Shown piece after piece: positions 8,371-19,383 of a DNA stretch of 32,964 nt. The notes under the pieces are model-generated. The model searched no databases. It saw only the letters and a list, made by a program, of their open reading frames with translations, and was not told where the DNA came from. The DNA is taken from contig JAIOPW010000121.1 of the NCBI GenBank assembly GCA_021413665.1, positions 1-32,964 on the forward strand, written 5' to 3'. Source of the stretch: Rhodocyclales bacterium. GTDB lineage: Bacteria > Pseudomonadota > Gammaproteobacteria > Burkholderiales > Rhodocyclaceae. Within the stretch, counting starts at the first letter, position 1. The number at the start of each line of letters is the position of its first letter. A program made the translations under genes and the position numbers.

Positions 8371-9009
8371 TCAGGAGTTCTCGAGGATGATGCCCTCGAT
8401 GATGTTGGCAACGTCTTCGGCACGATCGGTGACCGATTCCAGCAACTCGTAGATGCCCTTCATCTTGATTAGCTGGCGCACATCCGCTTCTTCGCGGAAC
8501 AGCTTGGTGATACCCGTGCGCATGGCACGGTCGGCATCGGATTCGAGCTGATCGATCTCGCGGCACAGCTTGAGCATCGCCGGCGCGTTGTCCATCTTGT
8601 TGAGCAGGACCACCGACGATCTCACCCGCTCGCAACTGGAGGCGACGATATCCGAAAGCTGACGCGCTTCGGGCGTCAACTGGCGGATGTCATAGAGGTA
8701 CATCGCTTCGGCAAAATCCTGGATCAGGTCCAGGATATCGTCCATGCGCATGATCAGTTGGTGAATCTCGTCGCGATCCAGCGGTGTGTTGAACGAGGTG
8801 TGCAGCAGCGCAATGGTTTCGTGGGTGATCTTGTCGGCCGAGGTCTCGATCTCATCGATGGCCTGCACGTGCTGGGCCAGCACTTCCGGGCCTTTCCCCA
8901 GATCGTCTACCAATGCCACCAGTTGTCGACCACCCTTGACGATCAGGTCGGCGTGGGCATTGAACAAATCGAAGAACTTGGCCTCTCTGGGCATCAATCG
9001 GGAGAACAT
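8371..9009 (-). CDS. DUF47 family protein (PhoU-like, Pit accessory)
   Basis: MFSRLMPREAKFFDLFNAHADLIVKGGRQLVALVDD ... HETIALLHTSFNTPLDRDEIHQLIMRMDDILDLIQDFAEAMYLYDI; immediately upstream of pit. Confidence 0.9.
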   Translation of the reverse strand: MFSRLMPREAKFFDLFNAHADLIVKGGRQLVALVDDLGKGPEVLAQHVQAIDEIETSADKITHETIALLHTSFNTPLDRDEIHQLIMRMDDILDLIQDFAEAMYLYDIRQLTPEARQLSDIVASSCERVRSSVVLLNKMDNAPAMLKLCREIDQLESDADRAMRTGITKLFREEADVRQLIKMKGIYELLESVTDRAEDVANIIEGIILENS

Positions 9010-9136
9010 CGGACACCACCGCCGGCAAAAAAACGAACTGATTTTATCAGCTTATGGATGGCAACCGCGCCTCGGTCCAACTGGTAAAATTCTTCTTTCC
9101 CGCTTCCGGCGGTCATTCTTTCGGCCTCACCCCACC

Positions 9137-10309
9137 ATGAAACGCAACCGCCTTCCGCGCCGCGCCCGCCAGACGCCGGACTCCGAACTGCTCACCCGCC
9201 TCGCGACCCGGCTCAGCCAGTCATCGAACCGGATCGAAGATGCGTATTGGGAGGCCCGCCTGGCGGCTCACATAGATCGCCTGCTGGCAGACGACGCCGA
9301 AGAAACCCTGATCGCCGTGCTCGACCAGCTCTATACCGGAGGTTCGCGCGCCTATGACGAGCTGGCCGACATGATCGAGTCCTGCGCCGAAACACGCCGC
9401 GCCGAGTCCAACAACGGCCTCGATGTCGTGATGATCGCCGTGCCGCTGCTGGCCTGGTCCCGGTTTCAAATTCCTTCGGGCAGCATTCCTGTGGCACAGA
9501 TGGACGCGGTGAGAGTACATCTGCAGGCCCACGTGCTTGCCACCGACGCCAAACTCGGCCTCTCCGACATCCTATACAGCCCCGACCAGTTGCCACAAAA
9601 TTATGTTGAAACCGCGCAATTGGCCGAAAGGCTGGCCAAGGCCGCGATCCATGGCCGCAACCTGAAAATCGACCCGGCCCAACTCGCGGAAACCATGAAC
9701 TTCCTCTCCGATACCCGTTACGTGCTCGGCGCCGTCGCCGCTCCGCGCGCCGCGGCAATGTTCCGCTGGCAGGAAGACGACGGCGATCCGGCGGAGTCCT
9801 TCCGCCAGTTGTCGTCGCAGGGCGGCGATGCATTGCGCCCGCTGCTGCCGGCCTGCGCCATCGAGTACCAGCCCGTGCTGGCCTACCATGCCGCCGTCAG
9901 GGATGCCGACCGCGCCTCGCGCCCCTGGTCCTTGCGCGCCGCTGTGGCCTTCCTGCAGACCGTGCTGAATCAGCCGGCAACCCAGCTTCGCGCCGTGGTC
10001 GCACCATTCCATGACCGCCAGCTAGAGGAGTTCCGCATCGGATTCACGCAGCGCGGCAGCAGCGACGTGGTACATGGCGTGGTGTGGCCGCTGCTGGAAC
10101 ACGAAGATGAAAACAATGATGCGCCGGGCCAGATCGAAGCTGCGCTGCGCGAGGCAGGCATTGCCACCGTCCTGATGCTGGACCAGCGCTTCCCGCTGGA
10201 GTTCTGCGACGACTGCGGCGCTCCACTCTATCCGAATCCCGAGGGCGAACCGGTGCACGCCGAACTGCCCGAAGAACAAGCCGAATCAGCTCCCCGGCAT
10301 CTTCACTGA
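9137..10309 (+). CDS. DUF2863 family protein, function unknown
   Basis: MKRNRLPRRARQTPDSELLTRLATRLSQSSNRIEDAYWEARLAAHIDRLLADDAEETLIAVLDQLY... about 390 aa; resembles betaproteobacterial DUF2863. ATG 9137 chosen over the over-extended track start 8786. Confidence 0.7.
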   Translation: MKRNRLPRRARQTPDSELLTRLATRLSQSSNRIEDAYWEARLAAHIDRLLADDAEETLIAVLDQLYTGGSRAYDELADMIESCAETRRAESNNGLDVVMIAVPLLAWSRFQIPSGSIPVAQMDAVRVHLQAHVLATDAKLGLSDILYSPDQLPQNYVETAQLAERLAKAAIHGRNLKIDPAQLAETMNFLSDTRYVLGAVAAPRAAAMFRWQEDDGDPAESFRQLSSQGGDALRPLLPACAIEYQPVLAYHAAVRDADRASRPWSLRAAVAFLQTVLNQPATQLRAVVAPFHDRQLEEFRIGFTQRGSSDVVHGVVWPLLEHEDENNDAPGQIEAALREAGIATVLMLDQRFPLEFCDDCGAPLYPNPEGEPVHAELPEEQAESAPRHLH

Positions 10310-10406
10310 GAAATCACAACAGTCGGCGCTGATGAGGCAACTGCGCTACAGGGCGGTCGAGCAAAGTACGCTCTCCTCGCCGTAGCGGATGACAACACGC
10401 CGGCCT

Positions 10407-11660
10407 TCAGAACCGATAAGGCGCCGCGTCCAATCCGGGATCCCGCCCCGCCGCAAGATCGGCCAGCAGTCGCGCCGAGCCGCAGGCCAGCGTCCAGCCC
10501 AGCGTGCCATGCCCGGTATTGAGCCAAAGGCCCTTCAGTCCGGTAGCCGCCATGTCGCCGACCAGCGGGACATTCCCGGGTGTGGCAGGCCGCAACCCCG
10601 CCCAGTAGTCGACCTGCTTCACCGCCGCCAGTGAAGGGAATATCTCGCCAATCCGCTTCAGCAGCGCCGAACAACGGTCCGGATTGAGCGAGGTATCGTA
10701 GCCGTTGAACTCGGCAGTACCAGCCACGCGCAGGGACTGCCCGAGGCGCGAAATGACGATCTTGTGCCCGTCATCGGTCAAGCTTACCGTCGGCGCCACA
10801 ACGGCTTCCGGCAACACCAGCGTGGCCGAGTAACCTTTCGCGGGATAAACCGGAAGCTTCACACCCAGGGGTCGTAGCAACAGTGATGAGTAGCTACCCA
10901 GGGCCAGCACCGTCATGTCGGCCTTCACCACGTCCCCGCTGGAGAGGCGTACCCCCGCCAGCCGGTCGCCTTCGCGCAGCAGGGCCGTGACGGCTTCGCC
11001 ATAACGGAAACGCACGCCGCGCGCGGCAGCATGGCCAGCAAGGACCTCCGTGAATTGCCTCGCATCGCCGGATTCATCGCCGGCGGTATAGGTTCCGCCC
11101 ACCACCGGAACCCGCGAGCCGGCGAGCGCCGGCTCGATCGTGATGCATTCCGCCGCGGTCTTCGGCACCCGATCGCAGCCGAATTCGCGCATCAGCGCCG
11201 CTTGCGGCAACGCGTGCTCAAACTCCCGCTGATCCGTGTAGAAATGCAGGATGCCGCGCTCAAGCTGGTCATAGTCGAGGGCCAGTTCGCGCCGCAGGGA
11301 CTGCAGTGCGGCGCGACTCGCCAGCCCGAGGCGAACGATGGCGCCGACGTTGGCGCGCGCCCGCGCCGCCGTGCATTCGCGCAGGAAGCGCAAACCCCAT
11401 GCCCATTGTGCCGGATCGGCGCGAAGCCGCCACAGCAGGGGCGCATCTTCGCGTCCCATCCAGCGCAGCGCCTTAAGCGGCGCCTGCGGATTGGCCCAAG
11501 GTTCGGCGTGGCTGACCGAGATCTGGCCGCCATTGGCAAAGCTGGTTTCCTGCGCCGGCAGCGACTGACGCTCGATGACCGTCACCTCATGGCCGTCCGC
11601 CGCCAGATACCAGGCACTGGTGACTCCGACAACGCCAGCGCCCAGCACGGTCACCCGCAT
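10407..11660 (-). CDS. dadA: D-amino acid dehydrogenase small subunit (FAD-dependent)
   Basis: [61 protein letters not shown] ... [25 protein letters not shown]; DadA hallmark sequence. Confidence 0.93.
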   Translation of the reverse strand: MRVTVLGAGVVGVTSAWYLAADGHEVTVIERQSLPAQETSFANGGQISVSHAEPWANPQAPLKALRWMGREDAPLLWRLRADPAQWAWGLRFLRECTAARARANVGAIVRLGLASRAALQSLRRELALDYDQLERGILHFYTDQREFEHALPQAALMREFGCDRVPKTAAECITIEPALAGSRVPVVGGTYTAGDESGDARQFTEVLAGHAAARGVRFRYGEAVTALLREGDRLAGVRLSSGDVVKADMTVLALGSYSSLLLRPLGVKLPVYPAKGYSATLVLPEAVVAPTVSLTDDGHKIVISRLGQSLRVAGTAEFNGYDTSLNPDRCSALLKRIGEIFPSLAAVKQVDYWAGLRPATPGNVPLVGDMAATGLKGLWLNTGHGTLGWTLACGSARLLADLAAGRDPGLDAAPYRF

Positions 11661-11723
11661 CGCATCTCCCCGATTCCGGCATGGGATACCGCTCCCGCCG
11701 CACGCTCCGGGGACATGGCTTTT

Positions 11724-11752
11724 TGTATATGCTGTCCAATCTGAAATGTCAT
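11724..11752 (-). promoter_or_regulatory. Candidate sigma70 promoter for dadA
   Basis: Minus strand reads ATGACA - 17 bp - TATACA (-35 at 11747-11752, -10 at 11724-11729), about 60 bp upstream of the dadA start in the dadA/msrB divergent gap. Confidence 0.45.
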
Positions 11753-11785
11753 GGGCACGATTATAGTCAGCGCCCCGAGGTAGCC

Positions 11786-12190
11786 ATGAGCAACACACCG
11801 AAGATCAGCAAGACGGATGCCGAATGGCGCGAACAACTCACGCCCATGCAATACCATGTCGCCCGCGAAAAGGGGACGGAACACGCTTTCAGCGGCCAAT
11901 ACTGGGACTGCAAGGACCCTGGCACCTATCGCTGCATCGGCTGCGGCGAGCCCTTGTTCGAATCCGCCGCAAAATTCGATTCAGGCTGCGGCTGGCCAAG
12001 TTTCAGCACCCCCCTGAATTCCGCAGGCATCGCCGAAATCGACGACCGGAGCCACGGCATGCGCCGCACCGAGGTCACCTGCAGCAACTGCGGGGCTCAC
12101 CTGGGCCACGTTTTCCCCGACGGACCCGCGCCCACCGGACTGCGCTACTGCATAAACTCGGCGTCGATCGATCTTGACCCGAAGAAGTAG
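11786..12190 (+). CDS. msrB: Peptide-methionine (R)-S-oxide reductase MsrB
   Basis: [58 protein letters not shown]...SGCGWPSF...[30 protein letters not shown]; MsrB with zinc CxxC pairs and RYCINS active site (Cys, not Sec). Confidence 0.96.
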   Translation: MSNTPKISKTDAEWREQLTPMQYHVAREKGTEHAFSGQYWDCKDPGTYRCIGCGEPLFESAAKFDSGCGWPSFSTPLNSAGIAEIDDRSHGMRRTEVTCSNCGAHLGHVFPDGPAPTGLRYCINSASIDLDPKK

Positions 12191-12207
12191 CGATTACAAT
12201 CTGTCCC

Positions 12208-12744
12208 ATGAAATTTCTTTTCGACCTGTTTCCCATCATCCTGTTTTTTGCCGCGTTCAAGGCTTTCGACATCTACGTTGCCACCAGCGTGGTGATCGCT
12301 GCCACGATAGCGCAGATCGGGTGGGTCTGACATCGCCACGGCAAGGTGGACACCATGCTCTGGGTCAGCCTGGCCCTGGTCGTGGTTTTCGGCGGTGCCA
12401 CCCTGATCCTGCACGATGAAACCTTCATCAAGTGGAAACCGACGATTCTCTACTGGCTGTTCGCCACGACCCTGTTCGGCTCCGCGCAGTTTTTCGGCAA
12501 GAACCTGATCCGGGCCATGCTGGAAAAACAAGTGCAACTGCCGGAAACCCTGTGGGTCAGGCTGAATTACGCCTGGATGGGATTTTTTGCCGTCATGGGC
12601 GTACTCAACCTGTGGGTGGCATTCAGCTTCAGCACGGACACCTGGGTCAGCTTCAAGCTCTTCGGCGGCATGGGCCTGATGATTGCCTTCATCGTCCTGC
12701 AGGGCGTGGTGCTCGCCCGCTACCTGCCGGAAGAGAAACAGTAG
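12208..12744 (+). pseudogene. yciB: Septation protein A (YciB/IspZ family) interrupted by in-frame TGA at 12328-12330
   Basis: [138 protein letters not shown]... Both sides of the TGA are in the same frame and match YciB. The downstream part is track ORF 12346..12744. Confidence 0.85.
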
Positions 12745-13049
12745 TGCTGTACGCGATCATCGGCGAAGACGTGGCGGATAGCCTTGAACGGCGCATCGCC
12801 AGTCGCCCCGCCCACCTGGCACGCCTGAATGAACTGGACGCCGCCGGGCGCATGGTCCTCGGCGGGCCCTGCCCGGCGATCGACAGCCCCGACCCCGGGC
12901 CGGCGGGCTTCTGCGGCAGCCTGATCGTCGCCGAATTCGACTCGCTGGCGGCGGCGCAGGCTTGGGCCGATGCCGATCCTTATGTTGCGGCCGGCGTCTA
13001 TGCCCGCATCACGGTACGCCCATTCCGTCAGGTATTTCCCAAATCATGA
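12744..13049 (+). CDS. YciI family protein
   Basis: GTG start overlapping the yciB TAG (TAGTG). [47 protein letters not shown]...[43 protein letters not shown]. Confidence 0.88.
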   Translation: MLYAIIGEDVADSLERRIASRPAHLARLNELDAAGRMVLGGPCPAIDSPDPGPAGFCGSLIVAEFDSLAAAQAWADADPYVAAGVYARITVRPFRQVFPKS

Positions 13050-13309
13050 GCGTCATCGATGCCATGCGGGCCAGTCTTGCCGTGCTCGATCCGGTCGACG
13101 TGGTGATCATCGACGACTCGGCGAAACATGCGGGTCATGCCGGCGCCCGCAGCGGCGGTGGCCACTTCCGCCTTGCCATTGTCTCGCCGCGCTTTGTCGG
13201 TTGCCGCACAATGGAGCGACATCGCTTGGTGTATGATGCGCTCGGCCCGCTGATGAAGCGGGAAATCCACGCAGTCAGCATTACCGCAAGAACCCCCGAC
13301 GAAAACTGA
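13046..13309 (+). CDS. BolA family protein
   Basis: [91 protein letters not shown] overlap with yciI. Confidence 0.92.
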   Translation: MSVIDAMRASLAVLDPVDVVIIDDSAKHAGHAGARSGGGHFRLAIVSPRFVGCRTMERHRLVYDALGPLMKREIHAVSITARTPDEN

Positions 13310-13333
13310 TAACCCGCCAATTCAGGAACCACA

Positions 13334-14140
13334 ATGAATCGTACCCTCCGCCATGCAATCCTGCTCGCCTTCGCCGTATCTGTAAGCGCAGCTCCCGCCC
13401 TGGCCCAGAAAAAGGACAAGGCTGACTCCACGGTATTCGCCACCGTCAACGGCAAGGCCATCCCGAAAGTCCGCGCCGACGCGCTGATCGCCGGCCAGGC
13501 GGCCCAAGGGCAGCCGGATTCGCCGGAACTGCGCAAGGCGGTCACTGAGGAACTGGTCCGCCGCGAAGTGTTGACGCAGGAATCCATCAAGAAGGGCTTC
13601 GACAAGAAGCCTGAAGTTCAAGGCCAGGTCGACCTCGCCCGTCAGGGCGTGTTGATCGGCGCCTACCTCAACGACTATGTCAAAACCCACCCGGTCACCG
13701 ATGACCAGATCAAGAAGGAATACGAGGATATCAAGGCCAAGCTCGGCAGCAAGGAGTACAAGGCCCGCCACATCCTGGTCGAGAAGGAAGACGAAGCCAA
13801 GGCCATCATCGAGAAGCTGAAGAAGGGCGAAAAGATAGAGGATCTGGCAAAAGCCTCCAAAGACCCGGGCTCCAAAGAGCGCGGTGGCGATCTTGGCTGG
13901 GCCAACCCCGCCTCGTTCGTTCCCCCGTTCTCGGCCGCCATGACCAAGCTGGAAAAGGGCAAGTTCACCGAAATCCCGGTGAAGAGCGATTTTGGCTGGC
14001 ATGTGATCCTGCTTGAAGACACCCGCGAACTCAAGCTGCCGCCGATCGAAGAAGCCAAGGGTCAGATCGGCCAGCAACTTCAGCAACGCTTTGTGCAAAA
14101 GCACATCGAGGATCTGCGCGCCAAGGCCAAGGTCGAGTAA
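13334..14140 (+). CDS. Parvulin-type periplasmic peptidyl-prolyl cis-trans isomerase
   Basis: Signal peptide MNRTLRHAILLAFAVSVSAAPALA, then KARHILVEKEDEAKAIIEKLKKGEKIEDLAKASKDPGSKERGGDLGWANPASFVPPFSAAMTKLEKGKF rotamase domain. Confidence 0.92.
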   Translation: MNRTLRHAILLAFAVSVSAAPALAQKKDKADSTVFATVNGKAIPKVRADALIAGQAAQGQPDSPELRKAVTEELVRREVLTQESIKKGFDKKPEVQGQVDLARQGVLIGAYLNDYVKTHPVTDDQIKKEYEDIKAKLGSKEYKARHILVEKEDEAKAIIEKLKKGEKIEDLAKASKDPGSKERGGDLGWANPASFVPPFSAAMTKLEKGKFTEIPVKSDFGWHVILLEDTRELKLPPIEEAKGQIGQQLQQRFVQKHIEDLRAKAKVE

Positions 14141-14157
14141 TCCACGCAAGCGACAGC

Positions 14158-14186
14158 AAAAACGGGAGCCGCGGCTCCCGTTTTTT
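14158..14186. terminator. Intrinsic (likely bidirectional) terminator between convergent ppiC-like gene and purL
   Basis: AAAAACGGGAGCCGCGGCTCCCGTTTTTT: GC-rich perfect inverted repeat with T-tract on both strands. Confidence 0.92.
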
Positions 14187-14260
14187 ATGCCGTCGCACCC
14201 TCGCCGCGGACGGTATCCAGGTGATGTTCCGGCGCCGTACCGCCTGCGCCGACTTCCGGC

Positions 14261-17200
14261 TTAGCCGAGCCAGCTGCGGGCGTTGCGGAACATCTCCAGC
14301 CACGGCGCGTCGTCGCCCAGTCCCGGCGGTTGCCAGGACATCTGCACGCTACGGAAGGTTCGCTCCGGATGCGGCATCATGATGGTGAAGCGGCCATCGG
14401 CGGTCGTCACCCCGGCCAAGCCGTCCGGTGAGCCATTGGGATTGAACGGGTAGCCGGTCGCCACCACTCCCCGGTTGTCGATGTAGCGCATCGCGGTCAG
14501 CGCCTTGCCGCTCTGGCCTGCGGCGAACTCGGCACGACCCTCGCCATGACTCACCACCACCGGCAGCCTCGAACCGGTCATGCCGGCGAGCAGGATCGAG
14601 GGCGACGGTGAAATCTCGACCATCACTACGCGCGCCTCGAACTGTTCGCTGTGGTTGCGCTGAAAGGTCGGCCAGTCTTTCGCACCGGGAATGATCGGGG
14701 CAAGGTGCGCCATCATCTGGCAACCATTGCAAACGCCCAGTGCAAAGCTGTCGGCGCGAGCGAAGAAGGCGGAGAATTCGTCGCGCAGGCGATTGTTGAA
14801 CAGCACCGACTTGGCCCAACCCTGACCGGCGCCAAGCACATCGCCATAGGAAAAGCCGCCGCAAGCCGCGAGCCCCTTGAAGTCGGACAGATGAACGCGC
14901 CCCGACTGCAGGTCCGACATATGCATGTCGTAGGGCGCAAAGCCGGCTCGCTCGAAGGCGGCGGCCATTTCAACATGACCATTGACGCCCTGCTCGCGCA
15001 AAATAGCGATCCTGGGCCGCGCACCAGTGGCGACGACGGGCGCCGCCACATCAAAGGTGAGCGAGAGGGAAAGCCCCGGATTGTCGTCGTCGCGCAGCGC
15101 ATCGAATTCCTCCTGCGCGCAGCCCGGATCGTCGCGCAGTCGGGCGACCTGGAAGCTGGTTTCGCTCCAGGTGCGCTGCAGTTCGCCGCGGTGCGCCGAG
15201 AAAACCATTTTGGCGTTGCGCCAGACGCGCACTTCGTCGGCCGCGTTGGTGGTGCCGATGGCGTGCGTGCAAGCGCCCAAACCGGCGTCGCGCAGCGACT
15301 GCATGACGGTCGTACGGTCCTCGCGGCGAATCTGCAGCACAGCGCCAAGTTCCTCATTGAACAGCGCCGTGATCAGCCGGTCACGCAGGCGCCCGGCGAT
15401 CTGCGGAAAACGCTCGCTGCCATCGACATCGTTCATCAGCGGGTCGTAACAGAGCCCGTCGAGATTAAGCGAAACACCGACATGCGAAGCAAAGCTCATT
15501 TCGCACACGGCCGCCCACAAGCCGCCATCCGAGCGATCATGGTAGGCGAGAATTTTTCCATCGCGGTTGAGCGCCTGAACCGACGCAAAAAATGCCTTGA
15601 GCGATGCGGCATCGGCATCCGGCGGCAGATCGCCGCTGACGCCATAAACCTGCGCCAGGGCCGAGCCGCCGAGACGATTCTTGCCAAAACCGAGATCGAT
15701 CAGCACCAGTTCGGTTTCACCCACCTCGGCATCCGGCCGCAATTGCGGCGTCAGCGTGCGGCGCACATCATCCACCGCCGCGAAGGCCGTGACGATCAGG
15801 GACAGCGGCGCCGTGACCTGTTTTGCCACGCCCTGCTCTTCCCACTTCGTACGCATCGACAGGGAATCCTTGCCGACCGGAATCGCGACGCCCAAGGCAG
15901 GGCAGAACTCCATGCCAACTGTTTTGACCGTATCGAACAGCGCCGCATCCTCGTGGCCGTGGCCGGCCGCCGCCATCCAGTTGGCGGATAGCTTGATCCT
16001 GCCAATGTCGCCGACATCGGCAGCGGCAAGGTTGGTGATTGCCTCGCCGACGGCCATGCGGCCGGATGCGGGTGCGTTGAGCAGCGCCAGCGGAGTACGT
16101 TCACCCATGGCGAAACACTCGCCGCGCACCGTGTCGTAACCCATGGTTGTTACGGCGACGTCCGCCACCGGCACCTGCCAGGGGCCAACCATCTGGTCAC
16201 GCGCGGTGAAGCCGCCGACGCTGCGGTCGCCGATGGTTATCAGGAAACTCTTCGACGCCACCGCGGGCAGGCGCAGGACGCGCAGGGCCGCCTCCGCCAG
16301 ATCGATTTCCGCCACATTCAGCGGTGGCACTGAAATCTTGTTGCGGCGCGCATCGCGATGCAGTTTGGGCGCCTTGCCGAGCAGGACTTCCATCGGCATG
16401 TCGACCGGCTTGTTGCCGAAGTGATCGTCTGTCACCGTAAGCTGTCCGTCATCGGTGGCAACGCCAAGTACCGCAAAGGGACAACGTTCGCGCTCGCACA
16501 GGGCACGGAACTCGTCCAGCCGCTCCGGCGCAATCGCCAGCACATAGCGTTCCTGCGCTTCGTTGCTCCAGATTTCACGCGGGCTCATGCCGGGCTCTTC
16601 GCTGGGAATGGCACGCAGGTCGAAGGCTGCGCCGCAACCTGCATCGTGGGCGAGTTCCGGCATGGCGTTGGAAATGCCGCCGGCGCCGACGTCATGGATG
16701 GCAAGTATCGGATTGTCCTCGCCCTGCTGCCAGCAGCGGTCGATGACTTCCTGCGCGCGACGCTGGATCTCTGGATTCCCGCGCTGCACCGAGGCAAAAT
16801 CGAGGTCCGCGGTATTCGAGCCGGTCGCCATCGACGATGCCGCGCCACCGCCAAGCCCGATCAGCATGCCAGGACCGCCCAACTGGATCAGCAGGCTGCC
16901 TGCCGAAAACCTGGTCTTGAACGAATCTTCGGCGGCGATGTTGCCGAGACCGCCGGCAATCATGATCGGCTTGTGATAGCCACGCATTTCGCCCCGGAAC
17001 TCCTGTTCGAAAGTGCGGAAGTAGCCGGCCAGGTTGGGCCGGCCGAACTCGTTGTTGAAGGCTGCGGCACCCAGCGGGCCTTCGATCATGATGTCGAGCG
17101 CCGAGGCGATCCGCTCCGGTTTGCCGTAGCCCGACTCCCAAGGCTGCGGATAGCCGGGGATGCGCAGGTCGGACACCGAAAAGCCGCACAGGCCAGCCTT

Positions 17201-18193
17201 GGGCTTGGAACCGCGCCCGGTGGCACCTTCGTCGCGAATTTCGCCGCCCGACCCTGTCGCCGCGCCGGGAAAGGGCGAGATCGCAGTCGGATGGTTGTGC
17301 GTCTCGACCTTGGCCAGGATGTGCGTGAGCTGCTCGCTGTAGGCATAACCGCGGTCGGCGCGGGGATAGAAGCGCCGGATCGGAGCTCCCTCGATCACGG
17401 CGGCATTGTCCGAATAGGCGACCACGGTGCCTTGCGGATGCACCTTGTGGGTTTCGCGGATCATGCCAAACAGGGACATGGGCTGGTCGACGCCGTCCAC
17501 CGTCCAGCTCGCGTTGAAGATCTTGTGCCGGCAATGCTCCGAATTGGCCTGGGCGAACATCATCAGTTCGACATCGGTCGGATTGCGCCCCAGCTTGCCG
17601 AAGTTCGCCACAAGGTAATCGATCTCGTCGTCGGACAGCGCCAGGCCCAGTTCGCGGTTGGCCTTGACCAGGGCATCGCGTCCTCCGCCCAACAGATCGA
17701 CCGACGTCAAGGCTTGCGGCGCGACATGGTGGAACAGAGCCCGGGCGGAGTCGACCGATGTCATCACCGACTCGGTCATGCGGTCATGGAGCCGTGCCGC
17801 CAGCGCCGACTTCTGGCTTTCGGATAGCACGGTACCGGAACCATGGAAAGCCACATGGTACGCAACCGCGCGCTCGATACGCTTCACCGCGGAGAATCCG
17901 CAATTGCGCGCGATGTCGGTTGCCTTGGAACTCCAGGGCGAAATCGTGCCGAGGCGCGGCGTAACCAGCAGCATTTGGCCATCGGGCGCCACGGACAGGG
18001 TAGGCGAAATTCCAAGCAAGTCCTTCAGTCGTGCTGATTCATCGGTGCTCAAGAGTCCATCCAGCTCGATGAAATACCAGTGCTCGGCAGCCAGCCCGAT
18101 ACCCGAAACGACTTTACCGACGGCCTGTTGCAGGCGGGCAAGACGGGATGCTGAAAACGCGGCAGAGCCGCGCAGGGCAAGGAATTCAGCCAT
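14261..18193 (-). CDS. purL: Phosphoribosylformylglycinamidine synthase (large single-chain PurL)
   Basis: 1310 aa; [61 protein letters not shown], and C-terminal glutamine amidotransferase domain ([22 protein letters not shown] ... [12 protein letters not shown] ... [10 protein letters not shown]). Confidence 0.97.
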   Translation of the reverse strand: MAEFLALRGSAAFSASRLARLQQAVGKVVSGIGLAAEHWYFIELDGLLSTDESARLKDLLGISPTLSVAPDGQMLLVTPRLGTISPWSSKATDIARNCGFSAVKRIERAVAYHVAFHGSGTVLSESQKSALAARLHDRMTESVMTSVDSARALFHHVAPQALTSVDLLGGGRDALVKANRELGLALSDDEIDYLVANFGKLGRNPTDVELMMFAQANSEHCRHKIFNASWTVDGVDQPMSLFGMIRETHKVHPQGTVVAYSDNAAVIEGAPIRRFYPRADRGYAYSEQLTHILAKVETHNHPTAISPFPGAATGSGGEIRDEGATGRGSKPKAGLCGFSVSDLRIPGYPQPWESGYGKPERIASALDIMIEGPLGAAAFNNEFGRPNLAGYFRTFEQEFRGEMRGYHKPIMIAGGLGNIAAEDSFKTRFSAGSLLIQLGGPGMLIGLGGGAASSMATGSNTADLDFASVQRGNPEIQRRAQEVIDRCWQQGEDNPILAIHDVGAGGISNAMPELAHDAGCGAAFDLRAIPSEEPGMSPREIWSNEAQERYVLAIAPERLDEFRALCERERCPFAVLGVATDDGQLTVTDDHFGNKPVDMPMEVLLGKAPKLHRDARRNKISVPPLNVAEIDLAEAALRVLRLPAVASKSFLITIGDRSVGGFTARDQMVGPWQVPVADVAVTTMGYDTVRGECFAMGERTPLALLNAPASGRMAVGEAITNLAAADVGDIGRIKLSANWMAAAGHGHEDAALFDTVKTVGMEFCPALGVAIPVGKDSLSMRTKWEEQGVAKQVTAPLSLIVTAFAAVDDVRRTLTPQLRPDAEVGETELVLIDLGFGKNRLGGSALAQVYGVSGDLPPDADAASLKAFFASVQALNRDGKILAYHDRSDGGLWAAVCEMSFASHVGVSLNLDGLCYDPLMNDVDGSERFPQIAGRLRDRLITALFNEELGAVLQIRREDRTTVMQSLRDAGLGACTHAIGTTNAADEVRVWRNAKMVFSAHRGELQRTWSETSFQVARLRDDPGCAQEEFDALRDDDNPGLSLSLTFDVAAPVVATGARPRIAILREQGVNGHVEMAAAFERAGFAPYDMHMSDLQSGRVHLSDFKGLAACGGFSYGDVLGAGQGWAKSVLFNNRLRDEFSAFFARADSFALGVCNGCQMMAHLAPIIPGAKDWPTFQRNHSEQFEARVVMVEISPSPSILLAGMTGSRLPVVVSHGEGRAEFAAGQSGKALTAMRYIDNRGVVATGYPFNPNGSPDGLAGVTTADGRFTIMMPHPERTFRSVQMSWQPPGLGDDAPWLEMFRNARSWLG

Positions 18194-18243
18194 GATGGAC
18201 GGACCGGGGCGGGTGAAAGACGGGATGGAAATGCAAGCGGCGA

Positions 18244-18249
18244 ATTATA
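18244..18249 (-). promoter_or_regulatory. Candidate -10 element upstream of purL
   Basis: Perfect TATAAT on the minus strand (GGGTATAATTCGCC), about 51 nt upstream of the purL ATG. No good -35 was found. Confidence 0.4.
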
Positions 18250-18356
18250 CCCTCACCCCATTGCCCTCTCGACCTCGTCCCGGCCATGGAATTGCGTTCG
18301 CCGGTCAAGCCTGAGAAACTGCGGGGCGAAAACCCTTACCCGGACACATTTTCCCC

Positions 18357-19340
18357 ATGAACACTCTGTCGTCTCCCAAAATTGTGCGCATGATCGCGGC
18401 GCTCACCGACCACCGCGATGTGAATCTGCTTGAAGCCAGCCTGCTGAAGACCGTCGCCGATCTGTGCACACCCGACTGGGCCATGATTTTTCACGTCGGC
18501 GAGGATGACATGCCCGATTGTTCGACATCCCTGCGCGACGGAGTCATTTCCCAAACCGACTGCGCCGAACCGTTTGCGGAGCTTTTCAGCACCGAAGGCG
18601 TGACCTCCTTCCCGATCATGAGCCATGCCCACAAGGTACTGGGCTACCTGCTGGTGCACCGCACGCCAAGGCTCTCGCCCGAGCAGCAATCCATGCTGTC
18701 GGACCTGTTCCGTGTCTATGACAACTACCTTGCGGTGCTGAGAGACTCGCAGATCGACCGGCTCACCGGTCTGCTCAACCGGCACACCTTCGATGAACAG
18801 CTCGACCGGGCGCTCGGCCTCATCCGGCGCGCCTACCGGGACAACGCGGGGGCCGAGAACAAGCGCAAGGTGGGTGAAGGCAATGGCAGCTTCTTCATGG
18901 GTGAAATCGACATCGACCATTTCAAGAGCGTCAATGACCGCTTCGGCCATTTGCATGGCGACGAGGTACTGGTGATCCTCGCCCGCATCCTGCAAAGCAC
19001 CTTTCGCAAGACCGATCTGATCTACCGCTTCGGCGGTGAAGAGTTCGTCGTGATCGTCTATGTTGACGATCGCGGCGATGCTGAAATGACCTTCGAACGC
19101 CTGCGTCGCTCGATCGAGAACCACGCATTCCCGCGCGTTGGCCAGGTCACCATAAGCATCGGCATCACCGAGATCAGGGACACGTCGATCCCCGTCGAAT
19201 TGCTGGGCCATGCCGACCAGGCGCTTTACTATGCCAAGACCCACGGTCGCAACCAGGTCAGTTTCTACGAAGCGCTGGTGGCCAGCAATGAAATCCTGCC
19301 GACGCAGGGTGCCACCTCGTCTTCGATGAATGCAAAGTGA
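18357..19340 (+). CDS. Diguanylate cyclase (GAF-like N-terminus plus GGDEF domain)
   Basis: LTGLLNRHTFDEQLDRAL ... IDIDHFKSVNDRFGHLHGDEVL ... RKTDLIYRFGGEEFVVIV: intact GGEEF, with RxxD five residues upstream. Confidence 0.92.
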   Translation: MNTLSSPKIVRMIAALTDHRDVNLLEASLLKTVADLCTPDWAMIFHVGEDDMPDCSTSLRDGVISQTDCAEPFAELFSTEGVTSFPIMSHAHKVLGYLLVHRTPRLSPEQQSMLSDLFRVYDNYLAVLRDSQIDRLTGLLNRHTFDEQLDRALGLIRRAYRDNAGAENKRKVGEGNGSFFMGEIDIDHFKSVNDRFGHLHGDEVLVILARILQSTFRKTDLIYRFGGEEFVVIVYVDDRGDAEMTFERLRRSIENHAFPRVGQVTISIGITEIRDTSIPVELLGHADQALYYAKTHGRNQVSFYEALVASNEILPTQGATSSSMNAK

Positions 19341-19383
19341 TGCCACCGCGGGGATATCCGGCGCCGGATGGCCGCTCAGAGCC

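Noticed and set aside
7277-8635. 452 aa minus-strand ORF over pit/DUF47
   Set aside because: Alternate-frame translation; the pit frame 7354..8364 has clear family motifs.
12328-12330. TGA in yciB as a selenocysteine codon, suggested by the nearby selD
   Set aside because: YciB is not a known selenoprotein, the site is not a catalytic Cys position, and I identified no SECIS-like element. Kept as a nonsense/error/readthrough question instead.
13322-14149. 275 aa minus-strand ORF almost exactly mirroring the PPIase gene
   Set aside because: Leu/Phe/Asp-rich shadow translation of a Lys/Glu-rich gene. The plus-strand frame has a signal peptide and rotamase motifs.
14651-17827. Long plus-strand ORFs (14651..15991, 16358..17827) antisense to purL
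   Set aside because: Antisense shadow ORFs over a strongly conserved PurL; no recognisable domain.
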